Below, in pieces: positions 16,358-25,238 of a stretch of 64,000 nt of DNA. The notes beneath the pieces are model-generated. The model was not told where the DNA came from. It did no database searches and worked only from the letters and a program-made list of their open reading frames with translations. Position 1 is the first letter of the stretch. Every line of letters begins with the position of its first letter. Position numbers and translations under genes: made by a program. This DNA comes from Alsobacter sp045348435 (GTDB taxonomy: Bacteria > Pseudomonadota > Alphaproteobacteria > Rhizobiales > Beijerinckiaceae), in the NCBI RefSeq assembly GCF_045348435.1, contig NZ_CP157484.1, positions 1,302,001 through 1,366,000 of the forward strand, given 5' to 3'.

Positions 16358-18811
16358 ATGACAACCAGCATCAATGGAACCGCAAACGCTGATCTCATCG
16401 ACGTGCGCGGGACGGCGACCAGCTACAAGATCACAGCCGGGTCCGGAAATGACGTCGTCTACGCTGGAGCAGGGAATGACTACCTGGACGGGGGATCCGA
16501 CAACGACCTTCTCGATGGCGGCGCAGGAAGCGATACGCTGATTGGCGGCTCTGGCAACGACACCTTGATCTTCCGCGCAAGCGAAAATGTCGGATCGTCC
16601 GACGTCTATGACGGTGGCTCCGGGACAGCAGATAGGCTCCAGTTGCAACTGAGCTACAATGAGTGGATCCGGGCCGATGTTCAGGCGGATGTGACGAACG
16701 CTCAGCAGTACCTGACGCCCCCCGGCGGCAAGGCTTTTCAGTTCACAGCCTTCAATCTCAGCGTGAAAAACGTCGAATACCTGGACGTCTATGTCGCCGG
16801 CGTGAAGATGGACCTCAGCAATCACGCCGTCACCCTCAATTCCGATGCGCTGTCGGCGAGCGAGGACGGCCCTGGGCCAGCTGTAAACCTTCTCGCCAAT
16901 GACAGCGTGCCGGATCTGGTCAAAGCGATCTCTGTTTCACAGCAACCTCTGCATGGCGCGGTCGTCCTCGCGACGAATTTCGCCGATGTGGCTGCGCCCG
17001 TGGCGAACGCGACCTACACGCCGGATCCGACCTACTGGCAGTCCCTCGCGGAAGGACAGACTGCCACGGAGACGTTCACCTACACCGTGACGGACGCGAA
17101 CGGCGACGTCGCGAGCAAATCGGCGACCGTGACCATCACCGGACGGAATGATGCGCCAGTGGCGCAAGCTCTTTCGGCCTCGACCAACGAGGATACGCCG
17201 ACTCTTCTGTCGCCGGTGTTCGCTGATGTGGATCAGGGCGATGCGGCGAGCGTGTCCGTGGACGCCACCGGCGCTGTGGGCTTGGTCACGCTATCTCCCG
17301 ACGGGACGATCGCGTACGATCCGCGCGGTCACTTCGACGCTCTGGCGCCCGGCGCGTCCGCGACGGACATCTTCCACTACACCGTCAAGGACAGCCATGG
17401 CGCCAGTTCCACCCAGACGGCGTCGATCACGGTCACTGGCGTAAATGATGCTCCGTCGGGCTCAGCCACGGCGGTCCTTGCTCACGGCACAGAAAACACC
17501 CCTTACACGCTGAGCGCCGCCGATCTCCTCGCGGGTTTCGCGGATCCGGACGGAGGCGTGTTGAGCGCGGCTCACCTGACCGCGGATCACGCGACGATCG
17601 TCGCCAACAGCGGCGGAAGCTTCACCATCGCTCCTTCGCAGGACTATCACGGCCCCGTCACCCTCAGCTACGACGTGCTGGATGGTCAGGGTGGCTCGAT
17701 CGCAGCGTCGAACAACATTGTTTTCGATGCTGTCGAAGGCCCGCCGGCCATGGCGTTGCGTCAATTCCCAAGCGCGGCCCATAACAATGTGATCGTCGCA
17801 GATGTGAACGCGGACGGCCGCCAGGACGTGATCATCACCAACGGGCTGGCGGGGGTGGGCGTCCTCTTGGGGGCTGGAGACGGGTCGTTCGGCCCCGAAA
17901 CGGACTTCGCTGCGGGCGCGAACACGGCGTTTGTGGCGGCCGCCGATCTCGACGGCGACCATAACACCGATCTCGTGGTCACAAATTACGGCTTTGGGGT
18001 GAACACCCTTTCGGTGCTGCGAGGCAATGGAGACGGGACGTTCCAGAGTCCAGTCGCCTATGCGGCCGGCGAGACCCCCTGGACTGTACGGTTGGCCGAT
18101 ATTGACGGCGACGCGAAGCTCGATGCGATCGTAAGCAGCAACTCTTACGCCAACGGCTTCTACACCCTGAAAGGAAACGGCGACGGCTCGTTTCAAGCCC
18201 CTGTGAATTACCCAGGAATATGGTCCACCGTCCTCGTCAATGCGACGGGCCTGGTCGTGTCCGATTTCAACGAAGACGGCAAATCCGACGTGCTGGTCGT
18301 GGGATACTCCTACGGCGACGTTCATCTCTACACCGGCAACGGCGACGGAAGCATGACCAGCGCCGCGACGATCAACACCGGGCACGAGGCTGTGCTGTCT
18401 CTCGCCAACGCCGACCTGAATGGCGACGGGCATCAAGACATGGCCTATTCAGATCTCGGCGGCCATGTCTACGTGGCGTTCGGAAATGGCGACGGCACGT
18501 TTCAGGCGGAGAGGGCCTACACGATCGGAACGCGATCTTATGATCTGAGCGTCGCCGACATCAATGGAGATGGAAAAAGCGACCTTGTGGTTTCAAACGG
18601 GGACCCGTGGTTCACGGCCAGTCAGGTGGGAGTGTCTGTCTTGTACAACAACGGAAATGGCGGCTTCTCTGACCCGGTGAAGTATGACACGGGACAGGCG
18701 AGTGGAGCCATCGCCACGGCCGATCTGAATGGCGACGGACGGGTCGACATCGTCTCGGCAAACGCCACGACGAATCTGTCGGTTCTCCTGAATGACTACC
18801 ACTTGATTTGA
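16358..18811 (+). CDS. RTX / cadherin-like / FG-GAP surface protein
   Basis: 817 residues. Residues about 5-70 hold RTX-type calcium-binding nonapeptides (GSGNDVVYAGAGNDYLDGG, GAGSDTLIGGSGNDTLIF). Residues about 160-370 hold two or three cadherin/VCBS-like modules, each closed by the usual 'NDAP' linker ('TITGRNDAPVAQ', 'TVTGVNDAPSG'). From about 470 to the end come seven FG-GAP/VCBS blades with Ca-binding DxNxDGxxD loops ('VADVNADGRQDVII', 'AADLDGDHNTDLVV', 'VADINGDGKSDLVV', 'TADLNGDGRVDIVS'), predicted to form a beta-propeller. There is no signal peptide, so type I secretion is likely, but no transporter lies nearby. RTX repeats at the N-terminus are unusual. Probably an adhesin or matrix protein. 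Confidence 0.85.
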   Translation: MTTSINGTANADLIDVRGTATSYKITAGSGNDVVYAGAGNDYLDGGSDNDLLDGGAGSDTLIGGSGNDTLIFRASENVGSSDVYDGGSGTADRLQLQLSYNEWIRADVQADVTNAQQYLTPPGGKAFQFTAFNLSVKNVEYLDVYVAGVKMDLSNHAVTLNSDALSASEDGPGPAVNLLANDSVPDLVKAISVSQQPLHGAVVLATNFADVAAPVANATYTPDPTYWQSLAEGQTATETFTYTVTDANGDVASKSATVTITGRNDAPVAQALSASTNEDTPTLLSPVFADVDQGDAASVSVDATGAVGLVTLSPDGTIAYDPRGHFDALAPGASATDIFHYTVKDSHGASSTQTASITVTGVNDAPSGSATAVLAHGTENTPYTLSAADLLAGFADPDGGVLSAAHLTADHATIVANSGGSFTIAPSQDYHGPVTLSYDVLDGQGGSIAASNNIVFDAVEGPPAMALRQFPSAAHNNVIVADVNADGRQDVIITNGLAGVGVLLGAGDGSFGPETDFAAGANTAFVAAADLDGDHNTDLVVTNYGFGVNTLSVLRGNGDGTFQSPVAYAAGETPWTVRLADIDGDAKLDAIVSSNSYANGFYTLKGNGDGSFQAPVNYPGIWSTVLVNATGLVVSDFNEDGKSDVLVVGYSYGDVHLYTGNGDGSMTSAATINTGHEAVLSLANADLNGDGHQDMAYSDLGGHVYVAFGNGDGTFQAERAYTIGTRSYDLSVADINGDGKSDLVVSNGDPWFTASQVGVSVLYNNGNGGFSDPVKYDTGQASGAIATADLNGDGRVDIVSANATTNLSVLLNDYHLI

Positions 18812-18964
18812 TCAAATGCCGGCGGTGAGGCCTCGGTTTCACCGCCAGCTCAGGTTGATGGAGGCCGGTCGTCGCGGCACGGTCCCCATCGCGGCGACGC
18901 CGGCGCGGCGGCGCGACCGACATTCATCTCGTCGATCGCGCCGCACGGGGTCTTTCCGGTCGGA

Positions 18965-20110
18965 TTATTTCCGGCTCAACGTCAGTTCACGGGGCTTTGG
19001 CTTGGAGCGCGTGATTTCGACCTCGTCGCGACGGACGCTGTCGCGCACGGTCTCCACCCGCTGGGTGCGCTCCCGGCGCACGACGACCTCCTCGCGCACC
19101 CTGACGCTCTTGCCGACGACCGGCACCTCGGTCGTCTCGATCATCTCGATCGTGACTTCCGTCAGCGTCTCCCCCGTGGCTGCGTTCTTGACCGGCTTGC
19201 GCCGTTCCACGATGACCTTCTCGTCGGTGAGCGCCACCTGCTGCTGGACCGGCGACTCGACGACGAACCGGCGCACGGTCGTGGTGCCGCTGGCCACCGT
19301 CTTCTTGCCCACGGTCAGCGTCTCCTCCGCAAGCGCGATGACCTCCTCCTCCGCGTTGGACGTCCGCGCGACCGCGCGGCGGAGGGGCGCCGTCCACAGG
19401 TCGAACATGGTGTCCCACAAAACCGAGCCGGTCGTCATCGGCGCCATCGCGACGCGCTGGGCGCCGGCGGCGGCGTTCCGGGCGATCTGCGTGGCGCCGT
19501 CGACCGCGGCCTCGCCCGTCTGCGCGGCGGCGTCCAGAGTCTGCCGCGCGACCGCCTGGCGCTCCTGGGCGCGCTCGCTCTCCTCGCGCCGCTCGGCCTC
19601 CAGCCGGCCGTCCTCGTCGCGCTTCTGTTTCGCCTCGGCCCGGCGCTGCTCAGCCTGCGCCCGGCGTTCGCCCTCGATCTCGGCCCTCTCGGTCTCGATC
19701 TTCTCGACGACGGCCTGCGCCTCCTCGTCGCTCAATGCGCTGAGGATTCCCGGCAGGAGCTCGTTTTTCTCAGTGCGAACGCTTTTTTGGTGGACATTGC
19801 GCAGCTCCGCCAACTTGGTGGCGAACTCCTCACTGTCTTTGGCCATCGGCGCCAGATCGTCGAGGAGGGCCCGCTTCACCTTGTTGTCGGAAAGAGCCTC
19901 CGACACCAGCTCCTTCGTGTCCGTGTTCCTCCTCAGGGCCGGGAACAGGTGCTTTTCTTCGAGAGTAGCCAGCAGGTCGAGTTCGTCCTTCAACTCTGAA
20001 AACAGCTTTTCGCGCGTCTTGAGAGCCCCATCCGACGTGTCCACGAGCCTGGCGAAAACCTCATTGGCCTTGGCGGGACCGGTTTGAAACAGTTGCCTGA
20101 TTGTCGTCAT
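18965..20110 (-). CDS. Hemerythrin-like / DUF2382 stress protein
   Basis: 381 residues from ATG 20110, which has a strong AGGAGG site; upstream in-frame sequence was excluded. The N-terminal third is helical and resembles an HHE cation-binding domain ('TREKLFSELKDELDLLATLE', 'EKHLFPALRRN', 'LRNVHQKSVRTEKNELLPGI'), though some metal-ligand positions seem replaced. The centre is a long charged coiled coil ('RRAEAKQKRDEDGRLEAE'). The C-terminus is a DUF2382 (YsnF/AvaK) domain ('TDEKVIVERRKPV', 'VRVREEVVVRRE'), linked in other bacteria to stress responses. The combination suggests a cytoplasmic stress protein; the exact role is unknown. Confidence 0.8.
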   Translation of the reverse strand: MTTIRQLFQTGPAKANEVFARLVDTSDGALKTREKLFSELKDELDLLATLEEKHLFPALRRNTDTKELVSEALSDNKVKRALLDDLAPMAKDSEEFATKLAELRNVHQKSVRTEKNELLPGILSALSDEEAQAVVEKIETERAEIEGERRAQAEQRRAEAKQKRDEDGRLEAERREESERAQERQAVARQTLDAAAQTGEAAVDGATQIARNAAAGAQRVAMAPMTTGSVLWDTMFDLWTAPLRRAVARTSNAEEEVIALAEETLTVGKKTVASGTTTVRRFVVESPVQQQVALTDEKVIVERRKPVKNAATGETLTEVTIEMIETTEVPVVGKSVRVREEVVVRRERTQRVETVRDSVRRDEVEITRSKPKPRELTLSRK

Positions 20111-20850
20111 GTTTCGTCCTCCTGAAGAAATTGGCTGAAGATGCACTGCTGAAATGACGAGACTGCTGCTCATCGTTCTCACTGAAGCAACCCTTGATGG
20201 GCCCGGGGTGGGCGCCGCTATGCGATGCGATCTGACGTCTGCACGCACCGCGCCGCGCCAGAGTGGCATGCCGACCAACTCGCCGGCAGGGTGGATTTGC
20301 TGCACTGCAATACGCCAACGGCTGCGACGCTGCACAGTTCCGACGCCACAAGACGAACGGCGCGGCGCGCTCGCCTTGGCGGGTGCGAGTTCGCTACATC
20401 AGGCTGCCTTAGGCGGCGGGCGGATGGCGGATGCTCTCTAATCGAGCGGAATTTTCGTGTTTTCCGGCACGACCCTGAACTCTCAGCCCAGTGCGAAAGA
20501 GTCGGCGCAGCGGTCGGCCGCCGGCCAATGACCGGTTATTGCAGGCATGTGGGACGTAGTCTCCCGCGGCGCTGAACGGGATAGCAGGGAGGGGCAAGAA
20601 GCAGTTCAGACGATCAGCGGCACGCCGAGCGCCAGCCTTTGCAAAAGCGATGGACCGCGCTCCGGTGAACTTTTCGATCCCGTCCACCCAGGCGCTGTCG
20701 GGTCCGTCCGCACAATGCGTAAGGCTTGGCTCAAACGGGACGACGTCCAACGCTTCGACATCACGGGCGGGGCCAAAGCGAGCCGTTTCCTGTGCTCGCT
20801 TTGGACCGCCACGGGCGGCGGGGAGGCGGGAGACCGGTAAGGCAGAGCCG
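20111..20850. other. 740-base gap without an assigned gene
   Basis: On the minus strand around 20600-20750 a short reading ('WVDGIEKFTGARSIAFAKAG') looks protein-like, but it has no start context, shifts frame and no family is recognised. The stretch next to 20111 should carry the promoter of the HHE/DUF2382 gene. No terminator hairpin with a T run was found. Confidence 0.35.
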
Positions 20851-22341
20851 CTATTGAGAGACGACGACGGTGCCGCCTGTCGGCCCCACGCCCTCAGGAA
20901 CGGGAACGCTCGTGGCCGAATAGTCGCTGTTCATAACGAGGTTGGCTTTGTTCTTCACCTCGATCTTGCGGGCGACGACGATGGTGTAGGCCGACGCGCC
21001 GGCGATCGTGTTGGCGGTCGGCGTCGTCGGGACCGTCCCGGGCGGCAGCGGCAGCAAGCTGTCGTTCTCATCTGGGTCGCCGTCGTCGACGGCGGTCTTG
21101 GCGGCCGCGTCGTCGAGGTCGATCCGCAGATAGCCCTTCGAAAGATAGATCGTGCCGAGCAGCTTGGAGACCCCCACGCTGGAGATGTGGTAGTCCTTTT
21201 TGGCTTTGCCGTTCGGGTCCTCGATGAACAGGAAGCCAGGATAGCGCCCGCCGGTCGGAGCCGACAGGCTGACCAGCGACCCGGATAGAAAGGCGAAGGT
21301 GCCGCCATTCATGAAATAGAAGGTCGCGCCGTCGCCAGGCGCGGTTTCGAGGCGCCCGCCCTTGCGCACGATGAGGCCGTCCAATTTGCCGAAGCCCTTC
21401 GGCGGCGCGCCGAACGCGATGACCCCGCCGCCGCGGATCGTCACCGAGCCGCCATCCATCACCTCGATGCGTTTATAGCACTGCACCACGGGCCCTGTGA
21501 GGATCGTGATCGCCTCGCCTTTGCGGACGCGCAGATCGGAGATGCAGGGCGGGGTGGTCGGGATCGGCGTGCGGGACGCCAAGGGATCGGCGCTGGGCGG
21601 GCAGGCGATCGGGCTCGGCGCGAAGCTCACCAAAGCCGGGCCTTTGGTGGGCGTGGTGCCGGCGCAAACCTTGGTGGCGGTGAGCCGCGACGTGGCGTCG
21701 TCGACCGTCAAACCGTTGTGGGAGGCCGAGTTGGCCTGGGCGGCGCAGCCCTTCGCCGTGACAAGCGAGGTCTTCAGCAGCGCGATCGCTTTGTCCTCTT
21801 TCGGCTCAAGCGCCAGGATGCAGAGCGGCGATGCGCCCATCAGGCGCGCCGTAGCGGCGACCCGCACCGCGTCGATCGAGGCGCCGAAATATTTGAGCAT
21901 GTAGGTGGGCACGTGTCGGCTGAGCCGGGTCTCGACGGAATTCTTCTGCAGGTCCAGCGTGGTCGTGATCTCGACGGGGCCTTGCGGCGTGGCGAGGATT
22001 TCCGTCTCGCTTTGCGCCGCCTGCCGGTCCGAATTGGCGCTCGGCGGCGCTGAGGGCGCCGGGACGGGCGACGCGCCGTCGCCCTTGAGCTTCGCGGACG
22101 CATAGGCGCTGGCCAGCGACGCGATGCGTCGGGAGGCGGGCGTCGCCAGCCTGAGCTCCGTTGCGGCCGCCAAAGCGGCGCTGTCGGCCGCCTCCTGTAG
22201 CACGGCGCGCTCGCGGATCACCGCGGTCACGTCGACAGCGCCCAGTCCCAACCCGACCAGCAACGGCGCCAGCACGCCGGCGACGACCGACAGGGCGCCC
22301 TCGACCGAGCCTAAGAAGCGACTAGAGGTTTGATCTCGCAT
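20851..22341 (-). CDS. TadG-like pilus/secretion-associated protein
   Basis: 496 residues. The N-terminus has one membrane segment ('GALSVVAGVLAPLLVGLGLG') followed by 'AVIRERAVLQEAADSAALAA', the pattern of TadE/TadG-type proteins of Flp pilus systems, where the segment anchors a large extracytoplasmic domain. The rest carries a cysteine-bearing section ('SPLCILALEPKEDKAIA') that also occurs in TadG relatives, and a beta-rich part ('GGSVTIRGGGVIAFGAPP') that resembles a right-handed beta-helix. No tad/cpa apparatus genes are in the window. It is divergent from the related gene at 22606. Confidence 0.75.
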   Translation of the reverse strand: MRDQTSSRFLGSVEGALSVVAGVLAPLLVGLGLGAVDVTAVIRERAVLQEAADSAALAAATELRLATPASRRIASLASAYASAKLKGDGASPVPAPSAPPSANSDRQAAQSETEILATPQGPVEITTTLDLQKNSVETRLSRHVPTYMLKYFGASIDAVRVAATARLMGASPLCILALEPKEDKAIALLKTSLVTAKGCAAQANSASHNGLTVDDATSRLTATKVCAGTTPTKGPALVSFAPSPIACPPSADPLASRTPIPTTPPCISDLRVRKGEAITILTGPVVQCYKRIEVMDGGSVTIRGGGVIAFGAPPKGFGKLDGLIVRKGGRLETAPGDGATFYFMNGGTFAFLSGSLVSLSAPTGGRYPGFLFIEDPNGKAKKDYHISSVGVSKLLGTIYLSKGYLRIDLDDAAAKTAVDDGDPDENDSLLPLPPGTVPTTPTANTIAGASAYTIVVARKIEVKNKANLVMNSDYSATSVPVPEGVGPTGGTVVVSQ

Positions 22342-22605
22342 CCGACAAGACTTCGACAGAAAACTTAAAAAACTGACCAGTCCGACAATGAGAATCGGGC
22401 TGCTGTCCGCGCGTGTCCGTTGCTGATCGCACCAGCCTGCCGACGCAGGCGTCGCTCGCGCAAAGCCATGCGCACGGACCGCTCGGCGTCTGCTTAATGG
22501 ATATGCAACAGATCAGATCAATACAGCGCGATGATCAAAGCGGACTCTTGATTGTTTTGATCCAGGGTGCGTGGGATCGAGAGTTGCAAGGCGAAGGTCG
22601 TCACC
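22342..22605. promoter_or_regulatory. Divergent TadG-pair control region with GATCAAA inverted repeat
   Basis: Both TadG-like genes diverge from this region. It contains GATCAAA at 22533-22539 and its inverse TTTGATC at 22556-22562, spaced by 16 bases, in an A+T-rich part. The same heptamer appears twice at 27342-27369. It could be an operator; no regulator has been linked to it. Confidence 0.4.
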
Positions 22606-23904
22606 ATGGCCGCGAGCGTCCCGCACAGTTTTGCCGCCGTCACCCGCGTCCTTGCCGCCATGGCGACGCGCTATGGAGCATGCCGGGACGGAGCGCTCGC
22701 GCCTCTCTTCGCCGTGGCGTTGGTGCCTGTGCTGGTGTCCATCGGGGCCATGGTGGACCTGCAGGCCAAAGCGGTGTCGCAGACGCAGCTGGACGGCCTG
22801 GCGGACTCCTCGGCGCTGGCCGCCGCCGGCTACACGGCCGGCTCCGCCGCCGACGCCGAGAAGGTCGGCCTCAATGTCTTCCAGTCGGGCCTGAGCACGC
22901 TCAAGCGCGTCACCCTCTCGGATCTCTCGGTTACGGTCACCGACTCAGCCCTGTCGCGCAGCGCGGTGGTCTCCTATGCGGGCGAGTCGGCGACGTCGCT
23001 GCCCCAGATCGTCGGCGTGAAGAGCCTAGCGGTGCGCGGTTCGTCGTCCGCGACGCTCGGCCGGGCGCCCTATATCGACTTCTACCTCCTCCTGGACAAC
23101 ACGCCCTCGATGGGGGTGGGCGCCACCACCGCCGACATCACTAAGATGGTCAACAACACCTCCGACAAATGCGCCTTCGCCTGCCACGACCTGTCGAACT
23201 CCAAGAGCTACTACGACCTGGCCAAGAAGCTGGGCGTGACGATGCGCATCGACGTGCTGCGCATGGCCACCCAGCAGCTCATGGACACGATGCGGACCAC
23301 CGCCACGGTGACCAACCAGTTCCGGGTCGGCATCTACACCTTCGGCGCGTCGGCCACGGCCGCCGGCCTGACCTCGGTGGCGCCGCTCAGCAGCGACATC
23401 CCGTCCGTCAAGAGCGCGGCCGGCGCGATCGACCTGATGACGGTGCCCAACAGCAGCTACAACAACGACATGGACACCAACTTCACCGGCGTCCTCACCT
23501 CCCTCAACGCCGCGGTGCCCAACCCCGGCGACGGCACGTCCGAGACGTCCCGGCAGAAGGTCGTGTTCTTCGTGTCGGACGGCGTCGCCGACGAGAACAA
23601 CGCCACCTCGTGCTCGCGCCCCCTGACCGGCACGCGCTGCCAGTCGCCGATCAACCTTGCGCTGTGCACGACGCTCAAGAACCGGGGCGTCAAGGTGGCG
23701 GTTCTCTACACCACCTACCTGCCGCTGCCGACCAACAGCTGGTACAACACCTGGATCGCGCCCTTCGCCAGCTCGATCAGCCAGAAGATGGCGAGCTGCG
23801 CCTCGCCCGGGCTGTTCTTCGAGGTCAGCCCGTCGCAGGGCGTCTCGGACGCCATGACGGCCCTGTTCCGGCAGTCCATCAACTCCGTGCGGCTCACCAA
23901 CTGA
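22606..23904 (+). CDS. TadG-like protein with von Willebrand A domain
   Basis: 432 residues from ATG 22606, preferred because a GGCGAAGG site precedes it; a GTG at 22567 would add 13 residues. One membrane segment ('APLFAVALVPVLVSIGAMVD') is followed by 'QTQLDGLADSSALAAAGY', the TadE/G pattern. The outer part is a VWA domain: 'IDFYLLLDNTPSMGVG' gives a MIDAS-like D-x-T-x-S, with 'QFRVGIYTFGA' and 'RQKVVFFVSDGVADE' further on. Such proteins are thought to work at the tip or outer face of Flp pili. Several cysteines ('DKCAFACHD') suggest a disulfide-stabilised fold. Confidence 0.8.
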   Translation: MAASVPHSFAAVTRVLAAMATRYGACRDGALAPLFAVALVPVLVSIGAMVDLQAKAVSQTQLDGLADSSALAAAGYTAGSAADAEKVGLNVFQSGLSTLKRVTLSDLSVTVTDSALSRSAVVSYAGESATSLPQIVGVKSLAVRGSSSATLGRAPYIDFYLLLDNTPSMGVGATTADITKMVNNTSDKCAFACHDLSNSKSYYDLAKKLGVTMRIDVLRMATQQLMDTMRTTATVTNQFRVGIYTFGASATAAGLTSVAPLSSDIPSVKSAAGAIDLMTVPNSSYNNDMDTNFTGVLTSLNAAVPNPGDGTSETSRQKVVFFVSDGVADENNATSCSRPLTGTRCQSPINLALCTTLKNRGVKVAVLYTTYLPLPTNSWYNTWIAPFASSISQKMASCASPGLFFEVSPSQGVSDAMTALFRQSINSVRLTN

Positions 23905-24010
23905 ATCCCACCGGCGCGAAGAGCTGCTCATCCCTGTCAGCGTCGAGCCGAAAGGTCAGATGCCGGCCATAGCCGGGGACGGGCGCCGCAGGTCGACCAC
24001 CGCGCCCGCG
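23905..24010 (-). pseudogene. Fragment of rfbC
   Basis: Base-level similarity to rfbC around 14281-14380: both share blocks such as GAAAAGCTGCTC / GAAGAGCTGCTC, CGGCGTCGAGCCG / CAGCGTCGAGCCG and the block CGCCGCAGGTCGACCACC. The minus strand reads 'AVVDLRRPSPAMAG' against 'VVVDLRRSSPFYG' in the intact protein. About 100 bases with small deletions; not functional. Confidence 0.7.
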
Positions 24011-24107
24011 GCGTCGTGACGGGTCGGGTGGCGGGCGCCAGCAGGGCGGCGCGCCCGCCGCGGCACGCCGGATCGCTCCCCGCTCCCACCGGCCAGCCCT
24101 CGGCGCG

Positions 24108-25238
24108 TCACTGGCGCGAGGCGCGCCAGCGCATGAACTCGTCGAGCAGCCGGTCGCGCTCGCCGGGCCGCAGATCGGGGGCCCGGTCCCTCAGGTCGCG
24201 GCGCAGCGCCTGCCGCGTCGCGGCGGAGACCGCCCCGCCGCCGCGATGCGCGTCGAGCCATTCCTGCGCCGCCGGGAAGCGGCTCCACCCCGCCACGCTG
24301 GCCTCCAGGTTCACCTCGTTCCATTTCGGATGGCGCTGGGGCTGCTGCAGAGCGTCGATCTTGGAGAAGAACGCGTCGACGAAGCGGGCGATGCGGCGAT
24401 AGCGGTCGGAGCGCTCGGGCCAGGCGTAAGACGCCAGGATCGTGCCCACCGCGGCCGTGTTCACGCTCTCCCCGGCGGCGACCAGCCTGGGATAGTCATC
24501 ATGCGTCAGCCGGGCTGGGAAGTAGTTCTTCATCAGCGGCTCGGTGTAGGGCATCTCCAGAAAGTGGTAGCGCTCCGCGTCGGTGATCGAGGTCAGCACG
24601 GCCACCGGCTTGGCGGCGACCGACACCAGAGCGGCGATCTCGCCGGCGGCGAGGAGCTTGAGGGCCGTCGGCTGGTCGACATTGACCGCCTCGACCTTGA
24701 GCCCGAGCCCGTCGAACATCGCCCGGCCGGTATAGTCGCTTCCGCTTCCCTTGACGTCGAAGCTGACCTTCTTGCCTTCGAGTTGCCGGTAGTCGGTGAT
24801 GTCGCGCGACGCGATCACGTGCAACTCGTCGTTGAACAGCCTGGCCACATAGGCGATGTGGCTCTCGATGTTGCGCAGGCGGGGATCTTGCCGCAGCTGG
24901 TCCAGCGTGTCGGTGCGCACGAACGCCAGATCGATGCCGCGCAAAAAGCGCACGTCATAGGCGTTCTGGCCGGCCCCCTTGCCAAGGACCGGCAGGATGC
25001 GCAGCGCGTCGCCGTCGTCGAGCGCGAAGGCGAGGTCGCTGGCCATGCGGAAATACGTGCCGCCGGGGGTGCCGGAGATCACCGTCACCGTGTTGGCGTT
25101 CATGCGCTGGGCGATCGCGGCCTCGCCTTCGGGCGGCGGCGCGCGCCCGGAGGGGCCGCCCTGCGCCAGCGCGGCGTCGGCCGCCGACAGGCAGAGACAG
25201 GCAAACGCAGCCCAGGCGATCAAAGCATGTCGCGTCAT
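24108..25238 (-). CDS. TAXI-family TRAP substrate-binding protein
   Basis: 376 residues with a Sec signal peptide (LIAWAAFACLCLSAADAALA). The mature part has the TAXI signature: 'TVTVISGTPGGTYFRMASDL', 'NAYDVRFLRGIDLAFVRTD', 'SHIAYVARLFNDELHVIAS', 'LEGKKVSFDVKGSGSDYTGR'. TAXI proteins are periplasmic receptors of TRAP transporters. No TRAP membrane subunit is nearby, so it may serve a transporter elsewhere or act as an orphan sensor. It overlaps the upstream gene by four bases (ATGA). The extension after residue 300 ('PKWNEVNLEASVAGWSRFP') with a basic tail is not part of the core fold. A relic of its 3' end lies at 57345-57450. Confidence 0.9.
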   Translation of the reverse strand: MTRHALIAWAAFACLCLSAADAALAQGGPSGRAPPPEGEAAIAQRMNANTVTVISGTPGGTYFRMASDLAFALDDGDALRILPVLGKGAGQNAYDVRFLRGIDLAFVRTDTLDQLRQDPRLRNIESHIAYVARLFNDELHVIASRDITDYRQLEGKKVSFDVKGSGSDYTGRAMFDGLGLKVEAVNVDQPTALKLLAAGEIAALVSVAAKPVAVLTSITDAERYHFLEMPYTEPLMKNYFPARLTHDDYPRLVAAGESVNTAAVGTILASYAWPERSDRYRRIARFVDAFFSKIDALQQPQRHPKWNEVNLEASVAGWSRFPAAQEWLDAHRGGGAVSAATRQALRRDLRDRAPDLRPGERDRLLDEFMRWRASRQ

